Source: Streptomyces minutiscleroticus (GTDB lineage: Bacteria > Actinomycetota > Actinomycetes > Streptomycetales > Streptomycetaceae). From it: 64,000 nucleotides of DNA. The translations under genes and the position numbers were made by a program. This document shows positions 34,583 through 43,417 of the stretch, one piece after another; the stretch's first letter is position 1; each line of letters opens with the position of its first letter. The DNA lies in contig NZ_BMVU01000008.1 in NCBI RefSeq assembly GCF_014650875.1, forward strand, positions 115,103 to 179,102. The letters are read 5' to 3'. The notes beneath the pieces were generated by a model. That model searched no databases. It was given only the letters and a program-made list of their open reading frames with translations, and was not told the origin of the DNA.

Positions 34583-34870
34583 GCGCGCAGGTCTTCCGCT
34601 CTGACGTCGAGCGGACCGGCGGGCGGGTCGGTCAGACGCGCATCGGGGTGCGGGGCGGCGCCGTCGGCGGCGCGCAGGGCGAGCAGCAGGTACGTGTGCA
34701 CGGTGGCGTCGTTCAGCTCGCAGTCGAGCAGGGAGGCGATGGCGCGCAGCCGGGCGCGCTTCGGGAGACGGCACAGCCGTGGACCGGGTCCTGGCCCATG
34801 GCGTCGTTGACGGGGCCGACGTGGATCAGCGCGGGCGGCCGGCTGCGGCCTCGCGGTTCCGCTGGCAGGG
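34579..34870 (-). pseudogene. C-terminal fragment of an unknown gene upstream of the methyltransferase
   Basis: The end of this frame reads LRAIASLLDCELNDATVHTY, LLLALRAADGA and LDVRAEDLRA, with its TGA overlapping the ATG of the methyltransferase (34579-34582). A second frame further up, PALIHVGPVNDAMGQDPVHG, could be the upstream part after a frameshift. I do not recognise the family. Confidence 0.35.
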
Positions 34871-35011
34871 GTGCACAGGGCCTGGCCTGAGATTCGTCGC
34901 GGTCGGCCCGGGGCGTCGCAGAGCACGGGGTCGGCGCGGATCCGGCCGGGTTCGTGATCGGCCAAGGACAGGGGTGTTCCATGGCAATGGGTGGTGCAGC
35001 ACACTGGAGGG

Positions 35012-35899
35012 ATGAGCAGCAAGCCGGTACCAGTGTCTGAGCCGCCCGGTTGGGCCGGTGCCGGTCGGTTCGGCCCGGGCGCCGCTGGATTCCTGCGCTC
35101 GGTGGTTCGGCCGGTTGACATCTGGCAGGGCGGAGCTGATCGGCGCGAGACCCTGGCGGATGCCCGTGAAGCCGAGGCGGACCGGCGGGAGACACTCGCG
35201 GATGAGCGGGAGGCCGAGGCCGACCGGCGCGAGAGCCGTCTCGATGCGCGAGAGCCGAGGGCGGATCGATACGACCGCGCTGCGGGCCGCGGTGCGCCCG
35301 GCCAGCACCAGCGCTCATATGAGGCGATCGGCCGCAAGCGGGCCGCCCTCGCAGCCGGCCAGGCCCGGCTGGAACGCAGCCAAAGGGCGCTGGACCGCAC
35401 GCGGGCGCGGGATGAACGCGAGCAACTGGCCATCGAGTACGAAAAAGCCGTCACGGAACACTGCGCCCTCACCACCGCGCCCCGCCGTGCTTCCAGCGTC
35501 CCGGCCCATGACGGCTCAGCACCCGGCAGGAGTGGGCAGGCCGGGCACGGACCGGACCGTTACCGTCCGGCCGGTACGGCACAGGCCGCAGCCGAACGCC
35601 GCGACCGTGCCGCGGCTGAGCGTGACACCGCCGTCGGCCGGCGTGAGCGCGCGGCCGACCAGCGCGAGCAGCTCGCCGACCGGCGCGAAAGCGCCTTGAA
35701 CGTACACCGGTCCCGGCAGCCGGACCAGCTCGCAAAAAGCACTATCGCCTGTCTGAACCACAGCGTGGAGGCGATCAACCGCGCGGAAAAGCTGCTCGCC
35801 GCCAGCCAGGCCCGGCTGAAGCGCAACGAGGAGAGACTGCGCGACGCGCAAGCAGCACTGCGCCGCGCCGATAGGGGTGGTGCGCCGACGCACGGGTAG
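35012..35899 (+). CDS. Charged coiled-coil protein with Asp-Arg-Arg-Glu repeats
   Basis: A 295-residue, highly charged, probably helical protein with no TM segment. Between residues about 45 and 90 a 14-to-16-residue unit repeats: ADRRETLADAREAEADRRET, LADEREAEADRRES, LDAREPRADR. A second repeat block (AAAERRDRAAAERDTAVGRR, ERAADQREQLADRRES) is near residues 195-235. The C-terminal helix (KLLAASQARLKRNEERLRDA) is again coiled coil. The ATG at 35012 has GGAGGG upstream. Function unknown; similar repeats occur in Streptomyces proteins near GAF/ANTAR genes, but none is here. Confidence 0.75.
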   Translation: MSSKPVPVSEPPGWAGAGRFGPGAAGFLRSVVRPVDIWQGGADRRETLADAREAEADRRETLADEREAEADRRESRLDAREPRADRYDRAAGRGAPGQHQRSYEAIGRKRAALAAGQARLERSQRALDRTRARDEREQLAIEYEKAVTEHCALTTAPRRASSVPAHDGSAPGRSGQAGHGPDRYRPAGTAQAAAERRDRAAAERDTAVGRRERAADQREQLADRRESALNVHRSRQPDQLAKSTIACLNHSVEAINRAEKLLAASQARLKRNEERLRDAQAALRRADRGGAPTHG

Positions 35900-35927
35900 A
35901 CCTGTGTCCTCCTGTACCCCCGCGGCA

Positions 35928-37094
35928 TCAGTGCAGTGTGCCGCTGGCCGTTGCTGCCGCCAGCGGGTCGTCGACGACGGCCGCGAAGCCCTTGTCGGGG
36001 TCGTCCCGGTGCGCCGGGAGGAGGCGCGAGGGCAGTGCGTGGCGCAGGATGCGTCCCCACATCGATGTGTACTGGCGCCACAGCGGTCCGGTGACGTAGG
36101 GGAGTCCGTACCGGGTGCACAGCTGCCGTACCCGGGGCGCGAGTTCGGCGTAGCGGTTGCTGGGCAGGTCGGGGAAGAGGTGGTGTTCGATCTGGTGGCT
36201 GAGGTTGCCGGTGAGGACGTGGAAGAGGAAGCCGCCCTCGATGTTCGCCGAGCCCTGGATCTGCCGCAGGTACCACTGGCCGCGGCTCTCGCCTTGTAGT
36301 TGCTCCTCGGTGAAGGTCTGTACGTCGCCGGGGAAGTGGCCGCAGAAGATGACGGTGTGCGCCCAGATGTTGCGCAGACTGTTGGCGGCGAGGTTGCCCA
36401 GCAGGCAGGGCAGGGCGGAGGGGCCCGCCAGGAGCGGGAAGAGGACGTAGTCCTTGGCGGTCTGGCGTGCCGCTTTCCGGGCCAGGCCGGCGATGTCGCG
36501 CAGGAGGGTCCGCACGCTCTTGCGGCCGGCCGTCACCGCGTCGGCCTCCAGGTCGTACAGGGCGATGCCCCACTCGAAGACGGGGGCGAGCAGGGCGGCG
36601 TACAGCGGCTGGAGCAGGTGCACCGGGTGCCAGGGCTGTTCGGGGCTCATCCGCAGGATGGTGTAGCCGAGATCACGGTCGCGCCCGACGACGTTGGTGT
36701 AGGCGTGGTGCAGGTGGTTGTGGGTGTGCTTCCAGGCGTCGGCGGGGGTGAGGAAGTCCCAGTCCCAGGTGGTGGAGTGGATCGCCGCGTCGCCCATCCA
36801 GTCCCACTGGCCGTGCAGGACGTTGTGGCCGAGCTCCATGTTCTCCAGGATCTTGGCGGTCGTGAGCATCGCGGTGCCCGCGCACCAGGCGGGCGGGAAC
36901 AGCGAGACGGCCAGGGCGAGCCGCCCGCCGGTCTCCAGGCCGCGCTGGACAGCGATCACCGTACGGATGTAGCGGGCGTCGTCCGCCCCTCGGGCGGCGA
37001 CGATCTCGGCGCGGAGCCGGTCGAGTTCCGCGCCCAGTTCCGCGGCGCGGTCATCGGGTGCCGCCGGTGCGGCGGTCGGGGCGGTTGCGGTCAT
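35928..37094 (-). CDS. Membrane fatty-acid desaturase (acyl-CoA/linoleoyl-CoA desaturase type)
   Basis: A 388-residue desaturase with the three histidine boxes that bind the di-iron centre: GHNVLHG (His90, His94), HTHNHLHH (123-130) and HQIEHH (300-305). It has several hydrophobic segments (for example SLFPPAWCAGTAML), consistent with four TM helices. It introduces a double bond into a long-chain acyl chain using O2 and electrons from a ferredoxin-type reductase. The reductase gene is directly upstream, 19 bp away, like the Mycobacterium DesA3/Rv3230c pair. Confidence 0.9.
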   Translation of the reverse strand: MTATAPTAAPAAPDDRAAELGAELDRLRAEIVAARGADDARYIRTVIAVQRGLETGGRLALAVSLFPPAWCAGTAMLTTAKILENMELGHNVLHGQWDWMGDAAIHSTTWDWDFLTPADAWKHTHNHLHHAYTNVVGRDRDLGYTILRMSPEQPWHPVHLLQPLYAALLAPVFEWGIALYDLEADAVTAGRKSVRTLLRDIAGLARKAARQTAKDYVLFPLLAGPSALPCLLGNLAANSLRNIWAHTVIFCGHFPGDVQTFTEEQLQGESRGQWYLRQIQGSANIEGGFLFHVLTGNLSHQIEHHLFPDLPSNRYAELAPRVRQLCTRYGLPYVTGPLWRQYTSMWGRILRHALPSRLLPAHRDDPDKGFAAVVDDPLAAATASGTLH

Positions 37095-37113
37095 GGAGTC
37101 CTCCCGGGAGGGC

Positions 37114-38262
37114 CTAGACGTCGAGGACGAGCCGGCCTGCGGCCGCGTTGACGCAGGTCTGGATCAGTTCGCCCGGTTCACCGTGCACTTTTCCGGTCCG
37201 CAGATCGCGGACCCGCCCGTCGACGAGCGGGACGAGGCAGCCGTGGCAGACGCCGATGCGGCATCCGTAGGGCAACGCCACGCCCGCCTTCTCGCCGGCC
37301 ACCAGCAGTGGATCGGACGGGGACGCGTCGGCCTCGATGCCGCTGCGGTCGAACCGCACCCGGCCGCCCATGGCACCGGCGCGCGGCGGCAGCACGGGCA
37401 TCAGGCGGAAGCGTTCGATACGCAGCCGCTCCCGCAGACCGGCGGCGCCCCACTGCCGTTGCGCCGCGTCCAGCAGTCCTGCCGGACCGCACACCCAGGC
37501 TTCCCGCCGTCGCCAGTCGGGACAGAGCGCGACGATGCGCTCCGGGGTGAGCCGGCCGTCTGTGCGCGTGTGGATCAGGTGGAGTCGCAGCCATGGGGAC
37601 CTGGAGGCCAGGCCGGTCAGTTCGGTGCGCAAGAGGCACTGGTCCGGCTCGGGCGCGCTGTGCAGGAGCACGACGTCGAGACCGCCGGTGCGACCGCGGG
37701 CCAGGGTACGCAGGATGCCCAGGACCGGGGTGATGCCGCTGCCTGCCGTCACGAACAGCATCCGGGCGGGCAGGGGCCTCGTTAGTACGAACTTCCCCTG
37801 GGCCGGGCCGAGGCGCAGCACCGTGCCGGGCGGTGTGCGGTGCACGAGATGGGGGGAGACCAGTCCGCGCGGGTCCGCCTTCACCGTGAGGGTGACCGGG
37901 CCGCCCGGCAGGCCGGGCGGTGAGGTGATGGAGTACGTCCGCCAGTGCCGTACGCCGTCGATCTCGACGCCCACCGGCAGGTACTGCCCGGCCCGGTGCC
38001 CCCTCCAGCCTCGTCCCGGCCGGATGGTGAGGGTGGCCGCGGCGGGTCCCTCCGCCCGCACGGCGGTAATGCGGCCGGCGGGATGCCGGGCGGACAGCAG
38101 CGGGTCGACCAGGCCGAGGTAGTCGTCGAGAGTCGACGGGCTCGTCAGCGGTCCGGTCAGCCAGGAGGCGGCCGCCAGGACGTGGCGGCCGGCCCGTCCG
38201 AGTCCCCACCCGGCCAGCCGTCCGCCGAGGGGCGGCGAGAACGGCAACGGCGGCACGGGCAT
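37114..38262 (-). CDS. Ferredoxin-type oxidoreductase for the desaturase (FAD/NAD + 2Fe-2S)
   Basis: A 382-residue three-part reductase. The FAD domain has RHWRTYSITSPPG (R-x-Y-S), and the NAD(P)H domain has LFVTAGSGITPVLGILRTL and WVCGPAGLLDAA. The C-terminal plant-type 2Fe-2S ferredoxin has Cys334, Cys339, Cys342 and Cys370 (CRIGVCHGC). It passes electrons from NAD(P)H to the desaturase encoded 19 bp downstream. The ATG at 38262 was chosen with AAGGGA about 9 bases before it. Confidence 0.9.
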   Translation of the reverse strand: MPVPPLPFSPPLGGRLAGWGLGRAGRHVLAAASWLTGPLTSPSTLDDYLGLVDPLLSARHPAGRITAVRAEGPAAATLTIRPGRGWRGHRAGQYLPVGVEIDGVRHWRTYSITSPPGLPGGPVTLTVKADPRGLVSPHLVHRTPPGTVLRLGPAQGKFVLTRPLPARMLFVTAGSGITPVLGILRTLARGRTGGLDVVLLHSAPEPDQCLLRTELTGLASRSPWLRLHLIHTRTDGRLTPERIVALCPDWRRREAWVCGPAGLLDAAQRQWGAAGLRERLRIERFRLMPVLPPRAGAMGGRVRFDRSGIEADASPSDPLLVAGEKAGVALPYGCRIGVCHGCLVPLVDGRVRDLRTGKVHGEPGELIQTCVNAAAGRLVLDV

Positions 38263-39270
38263 GCCTGTGTCCCTTCCTGCGTCCCTCGGAACCCCTGTGG
38301 CGCGGCGGTCCCGTCCGGTCACCTTGTATGTGCGGCCCCGTGCTCCATGTCACCGGACCGCTTCGAAGGAAGCGAAGCACACCGCGCGGCTCGGCGCAGG
38401 AATGCGCGTGGGCTTTGCGCCATGGGCGGCGTCGGCTTCTGCCGGTGAAGGCGGAGCAGCCGTCCGGTGCGGGCAGGGTGACCTGCTGGGAGCGGCGCCA
38501 CGGATTGGGCCGACCGCGTTGCGGGACGACCGGATATGGGGTGTTTTGTCCGGTAAGCGGACGGCGGACAGCGGACAGCGGTGATCGTCGGCGGCGGCCG
38601 GCTTCAGCAACCGCCTGCTCCGTCGCAGTGGGTGCAGGGCGCTGGTGGCGGTCGAGGTGAGACGATCGGAGCCGCCGTGTCGGCAGCCTACTCGTCGACC
38701 AGGGCACGCCCGTAGAGGCCGCCTGCCGCATCATCATCCTCGAAGACCAACTCGAAGAAGCCCAGCGCCTCAACGCCGAGTACCGCCGCACCGCCGACGT
38801 GCCGAACCCGCCTGCCGCGGATTGAGACGGGGAGCCGGATCGATCTCCCCCAGGAGCTTCGCGACTGTCGCCCGCGCATGCGGTCCGCAACGCACGGCGT
38901 TCCGGGCAGCCCTGTCCTCCCAGGTCCTTGAACCGGGAGCGGCCTGTGGTCACGGACGTCAGACACCGTCGTTCTCGTAGAGGCTCATCTGCGAGAGCCC
39001 TGGGGGATCGCGGTCCGCGGGTCGCCGTTTGCGAAAGTCCTTCCGCAACCTGCACGTGGTGCGAGGTATTTCTGGAGGGCAGTGGGTCCGTTTTCGGTGG
39101 ATGCCTCGTCCGGGTCGGGCGAGGGGCCTTGGCGGAAGTGGTGTCCGAGGCAGCTGCGAGTGATGTGTGCAGCCGGGGCGACGGCCGGCGTGCCGAGGCG
39201 TTCGTGTGATGCGCGAACGCTCGCGAAGGAGAAAGGTCCGCCCGCTCGTCTGCGCTTTCATCTCGTCCGG
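38263..39270. other. 1-kb region with small gene debris
   Basis: Around 38680-38826 one plus-strand frame reads GSLLVDQGTPVEAACRIIIL, then EDQLEEAQRLNAEYRRTAD, and stops. This looks like the C-terminal coiled coil of a lost protein. Near 38555-38580 there are direct repeats of GCGGACAGC. The rest shows nothing convincing. Confidence 0.35.
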
Positions 39271-39411
39271 ATGCTGCGGGGCATGGTCGGGATCTTTGGG
39301 ACGGGCGGAATGTACCGCGGCGCGATCGCCGACGGCAGCGCCTGGATCACGGGCGACTTCAACTGTTGTGAGCACTGGGCGACCGCTGCGATGGGCACCT
39401 GTTGCCCGTAG
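39271..39411 (+). CDS. Possible small cysteine-rich peptide (46 residues)
   Basis: A short frame from the ATG at 39271 (other ATGs at 39283 and 39310) ends with ITGDFNCC, EHWATAAM, GTCCP. Its C-terminus thus has two Cys-Cys pairs and Thr residues, as in some RiPP core peptides. A strong hairpin starts at its stop codon, which supports transcription to this point. No good ribosome binding site is seen next to any of the ATGs, and no modifying enzyme is nearby. It may instead be a chance frame. Confidence 0.3.
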   Translation: MLRGMVGIFGTGGMYRGAIADGSAWITGDFNCCEHWATAAMGTCCP

Positions 39412-39449
39412 TAGGGGACCGACCGGCGCGTTCCGGTCGGTCCCCTACT
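39410..39449. terminator. Strong hairpin terminator, 17-bp perfect stem
   Basis: AGTAGGGGACCGACCGG (39410-39426) pairs perfectly with CCGGTCGGTCCCCTACT (39433-39449) around a 6-nt loop (CGCGTT). It starts within the stop codon of the small cysteine-rich frame. It could act in either direction. Confidence 0.75.
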
Positions 39450-39618
39450 GCTGTCCAGATGTCTGCGTGTGCCTGTTGCCCCCGTCAGACAGGCGTGGGG
39501 GTGCCGAGTATCGCGGAGGCCTGCTGGAGCGGGCTGAGGCGGCGTACGGGTGCGGTCTCGGAGAGGGCGTGGCAGGTGAGGCCGAGCTGCGTCGTCACCG
39601 GCCAGGACCGCCGGCGGT

Positions 39619-39800
39619 GAGGTCACGGCGGTCCTGGCGGGTGATGACCTGGCCGACCTGCTTGGCGGGACAGCGGCGGCGGCCGATGGTCACAAACGCC
39701 CTGGTGCCCGGTTCGGGTTCGATGCCCCCACCGATTCCAGCACGCCGCTCTTGGTGAGCTCGAAGGGGAGGCGGGCGATGACGCAACGCACGTGACCTCG
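39619..39800 (-). pseudogene. Frameshifted small conserved Streptomyces gene
   Basis: Two frames join to one plausible small protein: RCVIARLPFELTKSGVLESV and, after a shift in a run of five G, GGIEPEPGTRAFVTIGRRRC followed by PAKQVGQVITRQDRRDLTAG. The second part is followed closely by a stop. I recall similar small basic proteins in Streptomyces but no function. The break suggests it is dead. Confidence 0.4.
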
Positions 39801-39841
39801 CAGGAAGAAGGGAGGAACAGTCGGGCCGGAGGGAAGGCGGT

Positions 39842-40246
39842 TCAGCGGGGGAGGGCGAGGACGCCCAGTGCTTTGCCTTGTTCGTCGGCCACCGGCGGGG
39901 CACCGAGCCGGTGGGTGCGCATCGCGTGCTCGGCTTGCGCCCTCGTGGTCACGGGTGAGGGGAGCGGCGCGTGGTCGCCGAGGATGTCGCGCAGGCGGAC
40001 GCGGTCCGTGTAGGCGGAACCGGCGCGGACGGCGGCGAGTTCGGGCCGGGTGACCAGGCCGGTGCGCTGGTCGTCCTGGTCGCAGACGACCAGTCGGTCG
40101 GTGTGGGCGGCGGCCATGACGGACAGTGCCACCTCGACGCTCATGTCGTCACAGACCTGCGGTCCGGCCGGGTCCATGGCCTCGGGCGCCTTCTTGTGCG
40201 TCGGGTCGGCGATCGCGGGGCGGGGCTGTGTGCGAACCAGCTTCAA
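39842..40246 (-). CDS. CBS domain protein
   Basis: A 134-residue protein with two CBS-type halves: CDDMSVEVALSVMAAAHTDR, LVVCDQDDQRTGLVTRPEL (first) and PSPVTTRAQAEHAMRTHRLG, APPVADEQGKALGVLAL (second). CBS pairs bind adenosyl nucleotides. A TTG start at 40246 is chosen because AGGAG lies 7-8 bases upstream and the N-terminus then reads MKLVRTQPRPAIADPT; a longer frame opens at 40285. It is 46 bp downstream of a DEAD-box helicase on the same strand, possibly one transcript. Confidence 0.75.
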   Translation of the reverse strand: MKLVRTQPRPAIADPTHKKAPEAMDPAGPQVCDDMSVEVALSVMAAAHTDRLVVCDQDDQRTGLVTRPELAAVRAGSAYTDRVRLRDILGDHAPLPSPVTTRAQAEHAMRTHRLGAPPVADEQGKALGVLALPR

Positions 40247-40292
40247 AAGGTGTCTCCTGCAGAGATGGGACGGCTTCCTGAGCACGAAGGTT

Positions 40293-41792
40293 CTAGGCCG
40301 CCGCGTCGACGACGGAGTTGCGTACGGGGGTGCGCCGGGTCGCCGATGCGGGGCGGCGTCGGCCTCGGCCTCGGGAGGAGGCGCTGCGCTTGGGCCGTTC
40401 GGCCACCGGTGCGGTGATGACGACCGGGATGCCGGACGGGGCCTGGGCGCCGGTGATCCGGCTCAGGGCCTCGTCGCCCGAGCGGACCTGGGTGGTCTGC
40501 GGCCGGATGCCCGCGTCCGACATGAGGCGGACCATGGCGCGGCGTTGGTTGGGTGTGACGAGGGTGACGACACGGCCGGACTCGCCGGCGCGGGCGGTCC
40601 GGCCGCCGCGGTGGAGGTAGTCCTTGTGGTCGGTCGGCGGGTCGACGTTGACGACGAGGTCGAGGTTGTCGACGTGGATGCCGCGCGCCGCGACATTGGT
40701 CGCCACCAGCACGCTGACGTGCCCGGTCTTGAACTGCGCCAGCGTGCGGGTGCGCTGCGGCTGCGACTTGCCGCCGTGCAGCGCGGCGGCCCGTACCCCG
40801 CTGTCGAGCAGGTCCTGGGTGAGCCGGTCGACGGCGTGCTTGGTGTCCAGGAACATGATCACGCGGCCGTCGCGGGCGGCGATCCGCGTGGTGGTGGCGT
40901 GCTTGTCGGCGCCGTGGACGTGCAGGACGTGGTGCTCCATCGTCGTGACCGCACCGGCCGACGGGTCGACCGAGTGCACGACCGGATCGGTCAGGTAGCG
41001 GCGCACCAGCAGGTCGACGTTGCGGTCCAGGGTGGCGGAGAATAGCATGCGCTGGCCTTCGGGGCGCACCTGGTCCAGCAGCGCGGTGACCTGCGGCATG
41101 AATCCCATGTCAGCCATCTGGTCGGCTTCGTCCAGCACCGTGATACCCACCTGGTTCAGTCGGCACTCGCCACGGTCGATGAGGTCCTTGAGGCGGCCCG
41201 GGGTCGCGACGACGACCTCGGCCCCGCCCCGCAATACGCCGGCCTGCTTGCCGATCGACATCCCGCCCACCACCGTGGCCAGCCGCAGCTTGACGGAGCG
41301 GGCGTACGGAGTGAGCGCATCCGTCACCTGCTGCGCCAGCTCGCGCGTGGGTACGAGGACCAGCCCCAGCGGCCGGCGGGGCTCGGCACGCTGTCCAGCG
41401 GTGCGGGCGAGCAGAGCGAGGCCGAAGGCGAGGGTCTTGCCGGAACCGGTGCGCCCGCGGCCCAGGACGTCACGGCCCGCCAGGGAGTTCGGCAGCGTCG
41501 CGCCCTGGATGGGGAACGGTACGCTCACGCCCTGCCTGCCGAGTTCGGCCAGTAGGTGCTCGGACATGTCGAGATCGGCGAAGCTCTCGACGGCGGGCAG
41601 CGCGGCGGTGATGGTCCTGGGGAGGGCGAACTCGCCCTGCGCTGCGGCGGGCCGGCTGCCGTGAACGCCGAAACGGGTCGGCCTGCCGGAACGGCGCGGT
41701 GCCGGCGGGCCGAAGCGGTTGCCGCCCTTTCCGGCGGCAGAGCTGCTGCTACGGGTGCGGGCGGAGCGGTCGTTCGTGCGGGTGCGGTTCAT
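40293..41792 (-). CDS. DEAD/DEAH box RNA helicase (RhlE/CsdA-like)
   Basis: A 499-residue helicase. The Q motif is FPIQGATLPNSLAGRDVLG, motif I GRTGSGKT (about residues 105-112), motif Ia PTRELAQQV, motif II VLDEADQ, motif III FSATL, motif V VATNVAARGIH and motif VI HRGGRTARAG. Basic low-complexity tails at both ends (RGRGRRRP at the C-terminus) bind RNA. GAGGAAGG precedes the ATG. With the cspA-like gene upstream and the CBS gene downstream it suggests a cold-shock or RNA-remodelling unit. Confidence 0.92.
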   Translation of the reverse strand: MNRTRTNDRSARTRSSSSAAGKGGNRFGPPAPRRSGRPTRFGVHGSRPAAAQGEFALPRTITAALPAVESFADLDMSEHLLAELGRQGVSVPFPIQGATLPNSLAGRDVLGRGRTGSGKTLAFGLALLARTAGQRAEPRRPLGLVLVPTRELAQQVTDALTPYARSVKLRLATVVGGMSIGKQAGVLRGGAEVVVATPGRLKDLIDRGECRLNQVGITVLDEADQMADMGFMPQVTALLDQVRPEGQRMLFSATLDRNVDLLVRRYLTDPVVHSVDPSAGAVTTMEHHVLHVHGADKHATTTRIAARDGRVIMFLDTKHAVDRLTQDLLDSGVRAAALHGGKSQPQRTRTLAQFKTGHVSVLVATNVAARGIHVDNLDLVVNVDPPTDHKDYLHRGGRTARAGESGRVVTLVTPNQRRAMVRLMSDAGIRPQTTQVRSGDEALSRITGAQAPSGIPVVITAPVAERPKRSASSRGRGRRRPASATRRTPVRNSVVDAAA

Positions 41793-42079
41793 GCGGAACC
41801 TTCCTCGATGCGGTGCATATCAAGGAATCCCCGCAGCGATGAGCGGCATGGAGAATCGCAGGTATGGACCGATGGCAAGAGAAAGCACATCCGGCCGGCG
41901 GAAAACCATGCGGGCGGAGGTGCTGGAACAGGTGGTGCGACGCGGGATGCAAAATCCGGGCACCGATTGCTGTATGTGATCCTTCAGGAGACGTCTGCAT
42001 CCCTGAACGGAGACCTGTGTGTAGCGGGACTACGGCTTCTCCGCGTTGCCCGTCGGTGAAACCGCTGCGGGAAACGCGT

Positions 42080-42121
42080 GTAGCTGGGGCCCGCACCCCG
42101 TAGGATGCGGGCCCCAGCTAC
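42080..42121 (-). terminator. Terminator of the cold-shock gene
   Basis: GTAGCTGGGGCCCGCA (42080-42095) pairs perfectly with TGCGGGCCCCAGCTAC (42106-42121), loop 10 nt, 16 bp after the cspA-like stop codon. Confidence 0.8.
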
Positions 42122-42137
42122 AGATTGCGCGTCAGCG

Positions 42138-42341
42138 TCAGGCCGGAACGATGTTCTCGGCCGTCGGACCCTTCTGGCCCTGCGCGATGTCGAAGTTCAC
42201 CTTCTGGCCTTCGAGCAGCTCACGAAAACCCTGGGCGGCGATGTTCGAGTAGTGGGCGAACACGTCGGGGCCGCCACCGTCCTGCTCGATGAAGCCGAAA
42301 CCCTTTTCCGCGTTGAACCACTTCACGGTACCAGTAGCCAT
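42138..42341 (-). CDS. Cold-shock protein, CspA family
   Basis: A 67-residue protein: [20 protein letters not shown], with RNP1 (KGFGFI), and [10 protein letters not shown] as RNP2, then [20 protein letters not shown]. It binds single-stranded RNA/DNA as a chaperone. AGGAG lies 7 bases before the ATG. The region upstream (to about 42600) is AT richer than its surroundings and may hold a long 5' leader, as is usual for csp genes. Own terminator at 42080. Confidence 0.95.
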   Translation of the reverse strand: MATGTVKWFNAEKGFGFIEQDGGGPDVFAHYSNIAAQGFRELLEGQKVNFDIAQGQKGPTAENIVPA

Positions 42342-42859
42342 GTCATATCTCCTCTGGGGCAGTACGTCGGAGTCCGCACTGCACGGACGCCGAGTCGCCG
42401 CGATGATTACCCCGCCCGGAAAATGACCGGAAATACAAAGAAGCTCCCGCCGGCAGAAGCCGAGCAGGGGCACTTGAAGTGGGAACCACAACTGCAACTG
42501 AGATCGACAGTAGCATGCCGCAACGGCCCTCGTCGGGTGAGTAATTCCGATCCGCTCACCGCGGCAGGAATCCTCACCGCACAGCCCGCCAAACTCTTGT
42601 CCCGCGAGCACAGATATTGAACGCCCCGGAGCGCAACATCCAGAAAGAGCGGAGTTGCCGGCGACCGCACCACCATGCTCCGGCGCTGCGAAAAGGCTGG
42701 ACGGCTCACTACCCGGGCTGTCGTCGCCGAGCGAGAAGAGGGCGCGGCTGCCGACATGGCAAGCAAGCCGCCCATGAGCGCTGGGCGGGGATGGGCACCG
42801 CCTGAAATCCCCGGATATGGGTACAGGGGCTTTGCACGCATGCGGTCCGTCCAGGTTCG
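42342..42859. other. Upstream region of the cold-shock gene
   Basis: Presumed promoter and leader of the cspA-like gene. No gene recognised. Confidence 0.45.
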
Positions 42860-43385
42860 TCAGGTGAGGCCGAGGGCTGACAGCGGGCGGTGGTAGCCGC
42901 GGGCGATGTGGCGGAGGGCTGCGGCGATGTTGGTGCGGCCGTTTTGACGGTGGACGCTGATGGCGAGGTTGCGCAGGCCGGCCATGGTCCGGGGCGACCG
43001 CCTGGTGCGGATCTTGGAGTCGTCCTCGCGGAAGGTGCGGTCACGCACGTGGTGCGGGAGGTTCTCGATGTGCCAGTGGCCTCGGATCCAGGCGGCGAGC
43101 CGTGCGCCGTCGGCCGCGTCCGGCGGCAGGCCGGTGATCAGGTGAACGCGTTCGATGGTGGCCTGCCGGTGCCCAGGACGCGGCGCCGGCGCACGACGTG
43201 GAGGGCCTGACGGGCGCCTGGGTGGTCGAGGCGGGCGAACGCCAACGACCCCGGCGATCCCTCGGATCGGGCACACGGTCGAGAAAGGCGCGCGGGCAGA
43301 CGGCATCGGCGGCCGGGGCTGTCGCCCCGACACGGGCCGGTTGCTCCAGCGCGGCAGGGACAGGGGATGATGTGAGAGCGGGCAC
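42860..43385 (-). pseudogene. ISAs1 family transposase with large internal deletion
   Basis: The 5' part reads ALEQPARVGATAPAADAVCP and FLDRVPDPRDRRG (the ISAs1 N-terminus, LxxVPDPRxxRG). It then jumps to the C-terminal part: LDHPGARQALHVVRRRRVLG and, after a frameshift, [40 protein letters not shown] and [20 protein letters not shown]. The catalytic core between is missing, so only the two ends of the transposase remain. Confidence 0.75.
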
Positions 43386-43417
43386 GGACTCGCCCGGCGT
43401 TCACGGGACCCGGACAC

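Noticed and set aside
38556..38581. GCGGACAGC direct repeats as iterons of an origin
   Set aside because: Only two or three short copies, no replication gene and no AT-rich region.
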